From: Pseudeuparius sepicola
Lineage: Eukaryota; Arthropoda; Insecta; Coleoptera; Anthribidae
Direction: 5' to 3'
Assembly (NCBI GenBank): GCA_963920635.1
Contig: OY987299.1
Span: forward strand, 26,242,901 to 26,306,900
DNA length: 64,000 nt
The position numbers and the translations under genes are program-made. The notes below the pieces were generated by a model that saw nothing but the letters and a program-made list of their open reading frames with translations, ran no database searches and was not told the origin of the DNA. Of the stretch, positions 10,650-18,180 are shown in pieces; within the stretch, counting starts at the first letter, position 1, and each line of letters opens with the position of its first letter.

Positions 10650-10862
10650 ATGTACAACCAACCAATCCAGTTTGTGTCAGATTTGGTTCCCTGCCCATAC
10701 GTTGCCAACCACATGGTGAAGCGAACTCGACTCCAGAATCACTTGGTGAAGTGCCGCCTCCAGTTGAGTACTGTGCCTGAAATAAATTGGGGGGAATATT
10801 TCAAGACAATCAACAACCAGCCGCCAATTGTCATTGTGAATCCAAGGGTTAGACCAGAATAA
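10650..10862 (+). CDS. Small CHHC zinc-finger protein, GTSF1/Asterix-like (70 aa)
   Basis: This is a 70-residue protein with one U11-48K/GTSF1-type CHHC zinc finger: Cys15, His21, His31, Cys35, with spacing C-x5-H-x9-H-x3-C (CPYVANH ... NHLVKC). The CPY-x3-H and HL-[VI]-KC signatures are those of the first finger of GTSF1/Asterix proteins, which are cofactors of Piwi-type small-RNA silencing. GTSF1 has two such fingers plus an acidic tail; here there is one finger and a short tail with Trp47. The start at 10650 follows a good TATA/initiator pair; the frame is open further upstream but would start before the predicted transcript. It lies next to polB and converges with the minus-strand genes. 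Function is not shown by the sequence. A tRNA- or RNA-binding role, or interference with Piwi cofactors, is inference. Confidence 0.75.
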   Translation: MYNQPIQFVSDLVPCPYVANHMVKRTRLQNHLVKCRLQLSTVPEINWGEYFKTINNQPPIVIVNPRVRPE

Positions 10863-10905
10863 AAGTATATTTAAATAAAAACACAATTTGTAATCATTGT
10901 TTTAT
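10858..10905. terminator. Back-to-back polyadenylation signals at the convergence point
   Basis: AATAAA on the plus strand occurs at 10858-10863, overlapping the stop of the CHHC gene, and again near 10876-10881. On the minus strand AATAAA is formed by TTTATT near 10900, overlapping the stop of the 10,902 gene. The two transcription units therefore end face to face with almost no spacer. Confidence 0.6.
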
Positions 10906-11540
10906 TCCAATCTTCTTCTATACAAGTCTGCTAACAGGAATTGATTATAATAACAGTACAGTTCAAAAATGCAATGTGTTTCCATGCTAAACACAGCATT
11001 ACACATTAAGAATACAATTTCCATTACATTTATGGCATAGTTGCTACGTACTAATAGTTCATTAGCCTTATCTAAAAAATTGAGGTAAAAATCATACAGT
11101 TTAAAATTAAGCAAAAAGTTTATCCTTAAGGTTATGTATGGTTCGATATTTAATAGCTCGAAAACCTCCGATATTGAAAACCATTGGCAAACACCATTTT
11201 TTGCAAGCAACACTCGTTGATTTCCATCTGCAGTCAACATTGTTCTTAACATTATATTAGAATCAAATCTGATAAACATAGATGTACCCAGATTGCTGGT
11301 GAAGTTGCTCAAATGATTCACTAATTCTTTCCATTCCAAATGATCCAGTGAAATCACATTTCGACGCACTGTTGATTGGATATTTACTTGAGGTTTGAAA
11401 TATCTCATAATACTCAATCCATTAGCAATACTATATGTAGGCAATGTGAAACAAGATGATAAAAGCATAGAATCTTCGTCCACATTGTTTACTTCTTCAT
11501 AATCGCTACCACTATCAGTTTCATAGCCGCTGTCAACCAT
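10902..11540 (-). CDS. Unknown Polinton protein with acidic N-terminus (212 aa)
   Basis: This is an intact frame. I place the start at the ATG at 11540, because the longer frame opens only with TTG. The first 30 residues are acidic and serine-rich (SGYETDSGSDYEE). The middle has a segment (RRNVISLDHLEWKELVNHL) loosely like the PC4/p15 single-strand-DNA-binding fold found in some viral and transposon proteins. The last 80 residues are hydrophobic and helical without a clear membrane span. The gene begins just after the integrase stop codon (11,557) and is last in the minus-strand series. I do not recognise the family with certainty; a DNA-binding or transcription role is only a guess. Confidence 0.6.
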   Translation of the reverse strand: MVDSGYETDSGSDYEEVNNVDEDSMLLSSCFTLPTYSIANGLSIMRYFKPQVNIQSTVRRNVISLDHLEWKELVNHLSNFTSNLGTSMFIRFDSNIMLRTMLTADGNQRVLLAKNGVCQWFSISEVFELLNIEPYITLRINFLLNFKLYDFYLNFLDKANELLVRSNYAINVMEIVFLMCNAVFSMETHCIFELYCYYNQFLLADLYRRRLE

Positions 11541-11556
11541 GTTATCGTTTGTAGCA

Positions 11557-12483
11557 CTACACAACGTTTGACTCGTCTATCCAAGAATCGTGGGTCTTAT
11601 CAAACCCTAGCCATCGCACCAATACTCTCCCTCTTTTTCTACGAAGCACTTTTTCAACCAGATAAATATCAGAATTTGCAGTTTTTTGCAATTCTTCACG
11701 GTAAAACCCACCCTTTATAGATCTCCCACTTAAATCTTCTAGAAGATATGTGGGAGGATTGGTTATTTGTACTTTACTTATTTTAAACAATTCTGTAGTC
11801 CAATTAGGTGTATATCCTTTAGCAAATATGTGTTTCACTTTACTTATTCTCACAATATCGCCAACCTTCAATTTTCTACCTTTGAAAATCTTCACGTGAC
11901 TATACACTTTTTTAAGCAGATATTGTTCATTGGTTTTATTAACTTGGTTGGGTTTCATTTGAATCACTCTATGTTTTCTGTTATTATAATCGACAACTAG
12001 CGTAGGCAAATAATCATCCCATTTAAATTTACCATTTAGACTAAAATACTTAAATAATCGCTCTTTTAGAGTTCGTATTACTCTCTCAGCCATGGAGGCT
12101 TTCGTGCTGCTAAAGGTGCTGTAATGATTAATTTTGAATTTTCGCATCAAATTTTGAAATCTTGAGTTATAAAACTCTTTGCCCTGATCAGTTTGCAGGT
12201 TGCGAGGCTTTCGACTTCCCGATAGGATGTCAGCGAAGGTGTTGGTAACATCTTCCGCAGACTTGGATTTGAGCGGTCGACACCAAACAAATTTAGAGAA
12301 GCAGTCGATTACGACAAGTATGAATTTGAAACCATGATTGTGACTAGCATACTGATCCAGCTGAGCGAGATCGGCTTGCCACAAATCGTCTAAACCTTTA
12401 ATAATAGTTCGACGACGTGGATAATTTTTTCGAGCTGGTTTATGTAATTCCTTAACTACTTGAATTTTTTCTTTACTGTGCAT
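11557..12483 (-). CDS. Polinton integrase with C-terminal chromodomain
   Basis: This is a retroviral-type DDE integrase of 308 residues that would insert the element's DNA ends into the host genome. Catalytic residues are visible as Asp in DLWQADLAQL, Asp in LQTDQGKEF and Glu in SMAERVIRTL. An SH3-like segment (GDIVRISK) follows, and the C-terminus is a chromodomain (YLVEKVLRR ... VRWLGF ... SWIDESNVV), which commonly targets chromatin marks. An N-terminal HHCC zinc domain is not visible after the ATG at 12483; either it is absent or the true start is upstream. The frame overlaps the end of the upstream fibre-like gene by 28 bases. The core looks intact. Confidence 0.9.
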   Translation of the reverse strand: MHSKEKIQVVKELHKPARKNYPRRRTIIKGLDDLWQADLAQLDQYASHNHGFKFILVVIDCFSKFVWCRPLKSKSAEDVTNTFADILSGSRKPRNLQTDQGKEFYNSRFQNLMRKFKINHYSTFSSTKASMAERVIRTLKERLFKYFSLNGKFKWDDYLPTLVVDYNNRKHRVIQMKPNQVNKTNEQYLLKKVYSHVKIFKGRKLKVGDIVRISKVKHIFAKGYTPNWTTELFKISKVQITNPPTYLLEDLSGRSIKGGFYREELQKTANSDIYLVEKVLRRKRGRVLVRWLGFDKTHDSWIDESNVV

Positions 12484-12845
12484 GACAGTAAGGATTGCAT
12501 ACGCTTACCAGTTAATTTTAAATAATAATCTTCTATAGTTTTAGTCAATTCTCTCAATTCATCGATCTTATCTTGAAAATTTTCGATCATTGTGTTGCGA
12601 ATATGTAGATCACATTCATCAGTATGCTGTTTAAGATTTGTGTAAAAATATTGTAATGCATGAATTATCCCTTCATCGATATATTGTTTTGTGCTGGCAT
12701 CACTACCGTCGATCGGGGTCTTAACGTTGCTCAGTCTACGATTGTTACAATCATAGTTTCCCTCTAGATTCAAATTTAATGTGTAAATAGGTGGACAAGA
12801 CCTGCCCTTCGGTCTCGAAGCACGTCCGAACTTGTTTAAGGACAT
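12456..12845 (-). CDS. Fibre-like Polinton protein, copy 2 (129 aa)
   Basis: The protein starts MSLNKFGRASR, the same opening as the neighbouring gene at 12,874-13,230. It contains NRRLSNVKTPIDGSDASTKQ followed by YIDE. This is the pattern R-[RL]-x-N-V-x-x-P-x(4)-D-[AV]-x-T-K-x-Y that is typical at the head of tail-fibre or virion attachment proteins in phages and is also seen in Polinton proteins. A helical, probably coiled-coil region follows. It may be a minor virion protein or a spike component. Nothing in the sequence shows a receptor-binding domain, so the role is inferred from this motif only. Confidence 0.6.
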   Translation of the reverse strand: MSLNKFGRASRPKGRSCPPIYTLNLNLEGNYDCNNRRLSNVKTPIDGSDASTKQYIDEGIIHALQYFYTNLKQHTDECDLHIRNTMIENFQDKIDELRELTKTIEDYYLKLTGKRMQSLLSCTVKKKFK

Positions 12846-12873
12846 ATTTTAACTAACTTGAATGAACTATAAA

Positions 12874-13230
12874 TTATGAGACTTCTCTAAATGTATCTAA
12901 CAATTTGGGGTTTGGCTGGGCCTGTTCACCAACTATTTTCAAATAACACTCTTCAACGATTTTAGCAAATTTTCGTATTTCATCAATCTCCTTTTCCAAA
13001 GCATCTTTAACCGTACTCTCAATATAATTATTATGTTGTTCGAGAGTCGCGTTAAACGTTTTCAATGTTGCATTGATATTTTCATCGGCATATTGCTTTG
13101 TGACGACATCATTGCTGCTAATCGGATAACTAACTTTGCACAGTCTGCGGGTTTTGAAATCCCCCTCATAATTCAATGAGTAAGGACTAATCCTAGATCT
13201 TGAAACACGTCCGAACTTGTTTAAAGACAT
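12874..13230 (-). CDS. Fibre-like Polinton protein, copy 1 (118 aa)
   Basis: This is a paralogue of the gene at 12,456-12,845, sharing the start MSLNKFGR, the segment CKVSYPISSNDVVTKQYADE and a C-terminal helical region ending near a YLK motif. It lies 28 bases upstream of the second copy on the same strand, so the pair arose by tandem duplication and then diverged. The shared N-terminus suggests an anchor to the particle with a variable helical stalk. The function is unknown. Confidence 0.6.
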   Translation of the reverse strand: MSLNKFGRVSRSRISPYSLNYEGDFKTRRLCKVSYPISSNDVVTKQYADENINATLKTFNATLEQHNNYIESTVKDALEKEIDEIRKFAKIVEECYLKIVGEQAQPNPKLLDTFREVS

Positions 13231-13243
13231 CTTGTAAATAACG

Positions 13244-14182
13244 TTAGAGAATAATTTTCGCTTCCTTCATCTCATTAATTATGGCGATGATTTCGTTTTC
13301 GTGTGAAGTATTTCCGGCATCTTTCGATGCTATTAGTAACCTTAACCTGTCTACAAGTTCATTAGGATTATCCCAGAAAACATATTCCACAGGTTTTGTG
13401 TTATACTTAAGATGCATGCCAGAACCCTTCGCAGGCGTGGAGGTAGCCACCGGCCCCTTCATAAGAGGTTTAATAATATTAGAGTACTTAATTTTGTTGC
13501 TAGATTTTAATCGTCCCTTTGAAGTAAGGTGAGCACCAGTGAGATTTAAAATATCTTTGTAACTTTTCAAATCATCCTCAGTACTTTTTGGATTATCATA
13601 GAAAATTAGTTGGTAGAGACCATCAGTGCCTGCGAATCGAGTTTTGTTGATGATTATATCGCCAGACACTTTTTCAAAATCGATTTGTTTATTTCCTAGA
13701 CTCCATACTGATTTGGTTTTGTCATACTTAGGACCATATTTCCAATCGATTTTAGGCGATTTATCCATAAATTCAGTTACGCATGATATAGCTACTTTAG
13801 GATATACATTATCAAAATGTCCGTACACTTTGTCAATTCCTTTCTCAACATCATTTAAAGTTTCATTCATTTATCCTAAAAGTGCAATTGGACTTTTCAA
13901 AGTGTTGCGCCACTTTTCCATAAATGATTCGACTTTCGGTTTTAGTTCCGGTTTTACTTCCGGTTTTAATTCATCCTTAACTTGTAGACTTGCTAGAGAG
14001 TTTGTCACAGGTTTGAAAATTTTTTGTAATGTTTCATCCTCCTCAAATTTACCTATTTTTAAGGCGGTATATTTTTTTCTAATCGTTCGAGCTAGTTCAC
14101 TGATTTTCTTTGCGCGCTGCGCTTCTTGAATCTGTTCTTGCATCAACATCTCGATTAATAATAAGCGTATTGTGCTTATCAT
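13244..14182 (-). pseudogene. DUF8207-like Polinton protein, interrupted by an in-frame stop
   Basis: The frame starts at the ATG at 14182, which overlaps the ATPase stop (ATGA). The first 103 codons encode a basic helical region with a KPEVKPELKPKV-type repeat. A TAA at 13871-13873 then interrupts it and is followed at once, in the same frame, by ATG at 13870 and 208 more codons. The second part has the GTDGLYQLIF and YKDILNLTGAHLTSKG segments that I recognise from the DUF8207 family common in Polinton-bearing animals. Relatives, as I recall them, carry both parts in one chain, so the stop looks like a nonsense mutation. The immediate ATG could alternatively allow two proteins. The function is not known; a virion role is plausible from its place between ATPase and fibre genes. 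Confidence 0.65.
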
Positions 14183-14906
14183 AACTTTATATACCTATCA
14201 AACCCTATTCTATATCGACCCTCATTCATATTGAAATCTTTAACAATAACCAGAGTTCCAAAATTGGTATCATTCCAGCAGAGTGAGCATAGATTCTTGA
14301 AATCTCCGTATGAGATGTCTGGTGACACGTGTTCGTCATAAATATGTTTAAGGTTTACCTCATCTTGTTTAAATAAAACGATTACATTACATTACAATTG
14401 TCTCGTATTAATTGTTTAGGTATTTTTGAATATGTCTGGCACAGATATGCAACATCTATACTTTTATGGCGACCCATGGAATAAAATTCTCTAATTTTAT
14501 CCTGTTTGTCACAAGACACGTCATCAAAAATAAAGACTGAATTTTCTCTAGCCTCCGACGGTGCAATGACGTCATCGTTTGAACTAAATGGAAAATAACC
14601 AACACATTTAGCTTTTTTAAGAACATCTTGTAGTAACTGATATTTAGGTTGGTAAAGGGATTTACTGTAAAGGTAGATGTTCTTAAATTTCAATCCATTC
14701 TCGTTGAATATTAAACTAAGTAGACTGTTTGTTTTGCCACAACCGCTAGGACCGCAAAATATAGCTCTAATAGAGTTTGGCAAGAGTACTCCATGTTTAG
14801 ATTTCTCACTCCGAACAAAATCTAAATTTTCGATTGGTAGAGATAACTGATGTGGTTCGATGCGCATCTTATAAACATCTAATAATATATCACGTGCTTG
14901 CCTCAT
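14179..14906 (-). pseudogene. Polinton packaging ATPase (FtsK/HerA type), frame broken near its end
   Basis: This ATPase is expected to pump the genome into the capsid. It shows Walker A GPSGCGKTNSLL, Walker B SVFIFDDVS, and a downstream motif AYLCQTYSKIPKQLIRDN. The frame reads from the ATG at 14906 to a stop at 14382. The remaining C-terminal part (about 65 codons) continues in another frame down to a TGA at 14179-14181. The break coincides with three tandem copies of ATTAC at 14381-14395. A 5-bp slippage there explains the shift. Both Walker motifs are upstream of the break. The end overlaps the start of the next gene by one ATGA, typical of a tightly packed Polinton. Confidence 0.85.
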
Positions 14907-14988
14907 ATATACATATCAGGATGTAAATAATAAACAGTTTTTCAATTAAGAATATTTATTTCCTACAGTGATATAGATTAATACATTT

Positions 14989-15425
14989 TCAAGGGAGGTA
15001 AGCTCGAATCTTCTGCTGCACAAGACTTCTGCACAGTGGGCATTTCTCCATGAAGTCTGCACAACTCATACAGCAAACCAAATGTCCACATGGAACCATC
15101 AAGACTTCTATGTCTTTGCAGTAGCAAACTTTACATGAAAACTCGATTGTAGTTTGGGGATTCGTGCTCCGAATGGCTTTTTCGGGTGGAATGTCCACAG
15201 GTTTGATTTCCCCCTTAATGAATGAACAATTAGGACTCCAGCTAGCATGATCTTGCCATGGATCATCATCCTTTTCCCATTTATATCCTTCGATATTGCA
15301 AAATGGACACTGGACAACGTCTTCATAATTCGTATAAAAAAATCCCGCTCGGGCATCTTTTCTGGGGATAGGAGGCTTGACCAGTTTTCAAACGTTCTTA
15401 GAAGACTCTCGTAATTATACTCCAT
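14989..15425 (-). pseudogene. Inhibitor of apoptosis protein: one BIR domain plus RING, one frame break
   Basis: This is a baculovirus-like IAP carried by the Polinton. The ATG at 15425 opens with the BIR entry RTFENW. The frame then shifts once around 15,365-15,385, after which the BIR core is clear: a C-x2-C pair near 15,300, a Trp-rich helix and H-x6-C near 15,240. The last 55 codons are a C3HC4 RING (CKVC ... CGHLVCCMSC ... CPLC), the ubiquitin-ligase half of IAPs. IAPs bind caspases or their activators through BIR and mark partners through RING. The protein would be about 145 residues, shorter than two-BIR baculovirus IAPs. It overlaps the end of the upstream membrane-protein gene by 28 bases. 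The lesion is single, so it is recent or a sequencing error. Confidence 0.85.
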
Positions 15426-15820
15426 CTCTCACTCAGTAATATTCTTACTATTTCAATAAATAATTTTGCTACTAGCAATGAAGAACATATAGTAATGTAG
15501 TAAATTAGTGGTACAAATGTGAGGTCTTTTATATGTTGTTCTTGACTGAGTTCTCTGGGTGTGACCATTGTGGGCGTGGTGGAAGGTGGGATCTCCCTCC
15601 ACACACTTTCAGCAATCGTATGATTTTGTACGGCTCGAAGTTTAAATTGTGTAGCATTTTTAGGTAGGCTTGCTACCAAAATTTTTTCAACTACCGTCTT
15701 AAATGGGAAACATTTTTTATCCTGGTCGCAAATAGATACCTTAGCATCTTCAGGGTTGTAAATATAGAACACATTATTTATTAGTGAGAACAATATAATG
15801 TGACCCAATCTCAGCAACAT
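15398..15820 (-). CDS. Small membrane protein of the Polinton (140 aa)
   Basis: This is an intact frame from the ATG at 15820. Residues 1-20 form a hydrophobic signal-like segment (LLRLGHIILFSLINNVFYIY). An ectodomain follows with two Cys and N-glycosylation sequons (NAT, NHT), then a Thr/Pro-rich stretch. A second hydrophobic segment (LIYYITICSSLLVAKLF) lies near the C-terminus and is followed by a short basic tail. The layout is that of a type I membrane protein. A TATA box and TCAGT initiator lie directly upstream. I do not recognise a family. An envelope or membrane-interaction role is possible, but no fusion motif is visible. Confidence 0.65.
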   Translation of the reverse strand: MLLRLGHIILFSLINNVFYIYNPEDAKVSICDQDKKCFPFKTVVEKILVASLPKNATQFKLRAVQNHTIAESVWREIPPSTTPTMVTPRELSQEQHIKDLTFVPLIYYITICSSLLVAKLFIEIVRILLSERWSIITRVF

Positions 15821-15830
15821 CTTGATTATA

Positions 15831-15863
15831 ACTGAAATGTCTCGATAAATGTTCTTTTATATA
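15831..15863 (-). promoter_or_regulatory. TATA box and TCAGT initiator before the membrane-protein gene
   Basis: On the minus strand TATATAAAA begins at 15863 and TCAGT spans 15835-15831, putting the predicted +1 A at 15833, 28-30 bases from the TATA box and 13 bases before the ATG at 15820. The downstream IAP gene overlaps this gene and could share the transcript. Confidence 0.7.
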
Positions 15864-15870
15864 TGAGGAT

Positions 15871-17106
15871 CTACATTAAATCTCGTACAGTTTCACTTAA
15901 AGGTAAATATTCCATTGCGCAGTCATGAATAATTATGCAGTAGGCTCGAGTTCTATCAGGAAACCCACTGCTGTTTTCTATGTCCAGCTTAACGTCAACT
16001 GTGTTTAATTTTATAGATTCACTCCGGCGAGAACAGTCAATGACAAACAAGGTTGCATTATCTTTGTAATCTGCATAGCTAAGTAGCGGTCGACTCTCCC
16101 CCACATTCATATAACTTGAATAAAATTCCACATAACTGTGATAGACCTCCAGAAAGTCGTTACCATCAAAATTCAACCTCTGACGTTCGAATGGAAAATA
16201 TTCACCGTTTACAATTAATCTCACATCTGTCGTATCTATGTGATCAAATGCCGTGGGATTTTTTTTTGAATTCTCATTGCGATTAGTCTGAAATCCCACG
16301 ATGACGTACCGAGGAGTTGACACTGCTGCAGATGACTTTACAGCCCATATTTCTCTTCGGGAGTTTACAGTAAGATTTGGCAATTCGTGTAACTCCCACT
16401 TACGGAACGCAATTATAATTGGACGATCAACTTTTATATATTTAAGGAGATCCAATCTAATCATATCATTCGGCTGAATATGTTTAACTTTTAATTCAAT
16501 GTTGGAAATTGTTATTTCTGCAGTTATGGCAGGAAGCGGGGTTGCAGAGTCTTGGGTTAGTAATAAAGCATTGTTATCATTTCGAGCTCGTATTAATCTC
16601 ACTGTTTGTTTGCCGCAAATTGCCATCTGATAATCGTTGAATATTCCAAACAGATGTTTTAGCGGTATTCTTACATTGAATGTTCCATCATTGTTGACAG
16701 CGAAAGATTTATCGACCCCAGCCCAGCTCGCTGTTGACATATATTTTTCGTCACTAGTAGTATAGCAAAGATACGATCTGATTGTGCTTACAATTCCCGG
16801 GTTTCTCACTACCTCCACTTCTTTACCATTTAGTTCGTAAGAAATAGAATCGAAGAGAAATGCCCCCGCATTGTTGGATAGTTTACAATCTCCGGCACCA
16901 GTTTTCTTAGTCACTGCACCTTTGACAAAAATTGAAGCATCGTACATCAATAACCATGCATCACCCTGATTAATGGTTATTTCCACAATATCATTATTCC
17001 TGAATGACTTTACAAATGGGTAATAGGTGCGCTTCTCTAAACGTTGGATAGATTCATCATATTTGGGAGTGCGATGCACATTAAACACTTGAGGTGTTAG
17101 GGACAT
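15871..17106 (-). CDS. Polinton major capsid protein (double jelly-roll)
   Basis: This is the hexon-like capsid protein. The ATG at 17106 is the start, since the longer frame opens only with TTG. At 411 residues it is short compared with many Polinton major capsid proteins but continuous. It is rich in beta-strand patterns, with the second jelly-roll marked by NTVDVKLDIENSSGFPDRTR and the closing motif AYCIIIHD, which is characteristic of the family. The N-terminal part (TYYPFVKSFRNNDIVEI) and the segment DVRLIVNGEYFPFERQR also fit. The product should form pseudo-hexameric capsomers. It overlaps the small basic protein gene upstream by 26 bases, and no stops or shifts are seen. Confidence 0.8.
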   Translation of the reverse strand: MSLTPQVFNVHRTPKYDESIQRLEKRTYYPFVKSFRNNDIVEITINQGDAWLLMYDASIFVKGAVTKKTGAGDCKLSNNAGAFLFDSISYELNGKEVEVVRNPGIVSTIRSYLCYTTSDEKYMSTASWAGVDKSFAVNNDGTFNVRIPLKHLFGIFNDYQMAICGKQTVRLIRARNDNNALLLTQDSATPLPAITAEITISNIELKVKHIQPNDMIRLDLLKYIKVDRPIIIAFRKWELHELPNLTVNSRREIWAVKSSAAVSTPRYVIVGFQTNRNENSKKNPTAFDHIDTTDVRLIVNGEYFPFERQRLNFDGNDFLEVYHSYVEFYSSYMNVGESRPLLSYADYKDNATLFVIDCSRRSESIKLNTVDVKLDIENSSGFPDRTRAYCIIIHDCAMEYLPLSETVRDLM

Positions 17107-17245
17107 AGCCAAGTGCTTTTAAAAATTGCTGATTTTCCAACGAGAGCCGACCTGCACCCTTCCGTGAAATCTTTACTAGTGAGTTTTTACAGCGTTGTGA
17201 TTGCCTTTTATACGGTTGATATCTGTCACCAAAAACCAAAACCAT
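17081..17245 (-). CDS. Small basic virion-type protein (54 aa)
   Basis: The product is rich in Lys and Arg and contains KGAGRLSLENQQFLKALGY, close to a motif seen in small late proteins that precede the capsid gene in adintovirus/Polinton genomes. I start it at the ATG at 17245 because the frame further upstream opens only with TTG and a TATA box lies just upstream (17272-17277). Basic charge suggests DNA condensation or membrane-active core protein functions as in adenovirus minor proteins; this is inference. It overlaps the capsid gene by 26 bases and probably shares its transcript. Confidence 0.6.
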   Translation of the reverse strand: MVLVFGDRYQPYKRQSQRCKNSLVKISRKGAGRLSLENQQFLKALGYVPNTSSV

Positions 17246-17251
17246 TTTGTT

Positions 17252-17277
17252 TCTGATCGAACTCAAAAAATTTTATA
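17252..17277 (-). promoter_or_regulatory. TATA-like box and TCAGA initiator before the capsid pair
   Basis: Minus-strand TATAAAA starts at 17277 and TCAGA spans 17256-17252, about 23 bases apart to the initiator A, which is short for a canonical promoter. It sits nine bases before the ATG of the small basic protein. Confidence 0.4.
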
Positions 17278-17983
17278 CACGCTTCAACTCCAACCGCACA
17301 ATTATTTCCTCACCTCTAAAATTTACAGGCTGAAAGTTCTGATCGAGAATAGTTAACGTTAAATTATGAATCTCACGATATGCAACTGGCATATACACCA
17401 AATGTTTCGGAGACTCGTCTATGGCGTAACCAGGATCACTGCTAACTGCAAACTCGTAAATCGTATGAGTTGGTTGATTTTTATAGTATGCTCCAGATGT
17501 TACGTTACAATCTATATGTATAGTTCTGACCTTCACGATGTTTACAGATATATCAGAAGTATGTAATTGACCAGACTCTAATAGACTAGGAGAAAACCCT
17601 AACACATGAGCAATAGAGTCTGTTGGTCGAAAATCTACTGTATATTTATCACTGTAAATTTCGCACTGTAAGGTGCTATTATTAGCCTTTATTGAAATTG
17701 GATTTTTCTGATCAGATTCCTCTTTTCTTAAAGCGCGAACTATGTACGCTTCTAGAGCCTCAATTTCATACGACCCTGTGGGAATCACTAAACAATTGCG
17801 ATATCCATCAGCGTTTATATAATAAAATTTGTTGACACCAACATCTATATTGGGTATGCTGTTATATGTGTGTAATCCTAGGAGTGCCAAACCATACTCA
17901 ACATCTGGTTCTAAATGTATAGGAATATTAAAGTCAATAGATAGTGTTGAAGTAAATCCATGCAGGGTGAACAGCAGCGACAT
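17273..17983 (-). CDS. Polinton minor capsid (penton, single jelly-roll) protein
   Basis: This protein of 236 residues is counted from the ATG at 17983. A longer start at 18061 exists, but a TATA box at 18013-18019 points to the shorter form. The N-terminus has LEPDVEYGLALLGLHTYNSI, the middle DFRPTDSIAHVLGFS, and the C-terminus THTIYEF and then LTLTILDQNFQPVNFRGEE, all of which recur in Polinton penton proteins. It would form the pentameric vertices of the capsid. It lies directly upstream of the basic-protein and major-capsid genes, so the three structural genes are contiguous. Confidence 0.8.
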   Translation of the reverse strand: MSLLFTLHGFTSTLSIDFNIPIHLEPDVEYGLALLGLHTYNSIPNIDVGVNKFYYINADGYRNCLVIPTGSYEIEALEAYIVRALRKEESDQKNPISIKANNSTLQCEIYSDKYTVDFRPTDSIAHVLGFSPSLLESGQLHTSDISVNIVKVRTIHIDCNVTSGAYYKNQPTHTIYEFAVSSDPGYAIDESPKHLVYMPVAYREIHNLTLTILDQNFQPVNFRGEEIIVRLELKRV

Positions 17984-17984
17984 G

Positions 17985-18019
17985 ATTGACGAATCTTCTC
18001 CACAACTACCACTTTTATA
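17985..18019 (-). promoter_or_regulatory. TATA box of the penton gene
   Basis: Minus-strand TATAAAAG starts at 18019, with an initiator-like TCAAT at 17989-17985. The predicted start would be only a few bases before the ATG at 17983, which is an unusually short leader. Confidence 0.55.
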
Positions 18020-18180
18020 GGCCTCGACCACAAACATGAAAAATATTGTAATAAAAAACATACAAACAAATAATATTTTATTTTCACAATTTTACACTTT
18101 TAAACTTTTTATTTAACTCGTACATAATAATCATGTTTTCAGCTTTTCCAATTCTTCGATATGGCGACGTAGACTCACGT

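Noticed and set aside
12481..12845. Missing zinc-binding domain of the integrase encoded upstream
   Set aside because: The upstream region encodes the fibre-like protein in another frame; no HHCC pattern was found.
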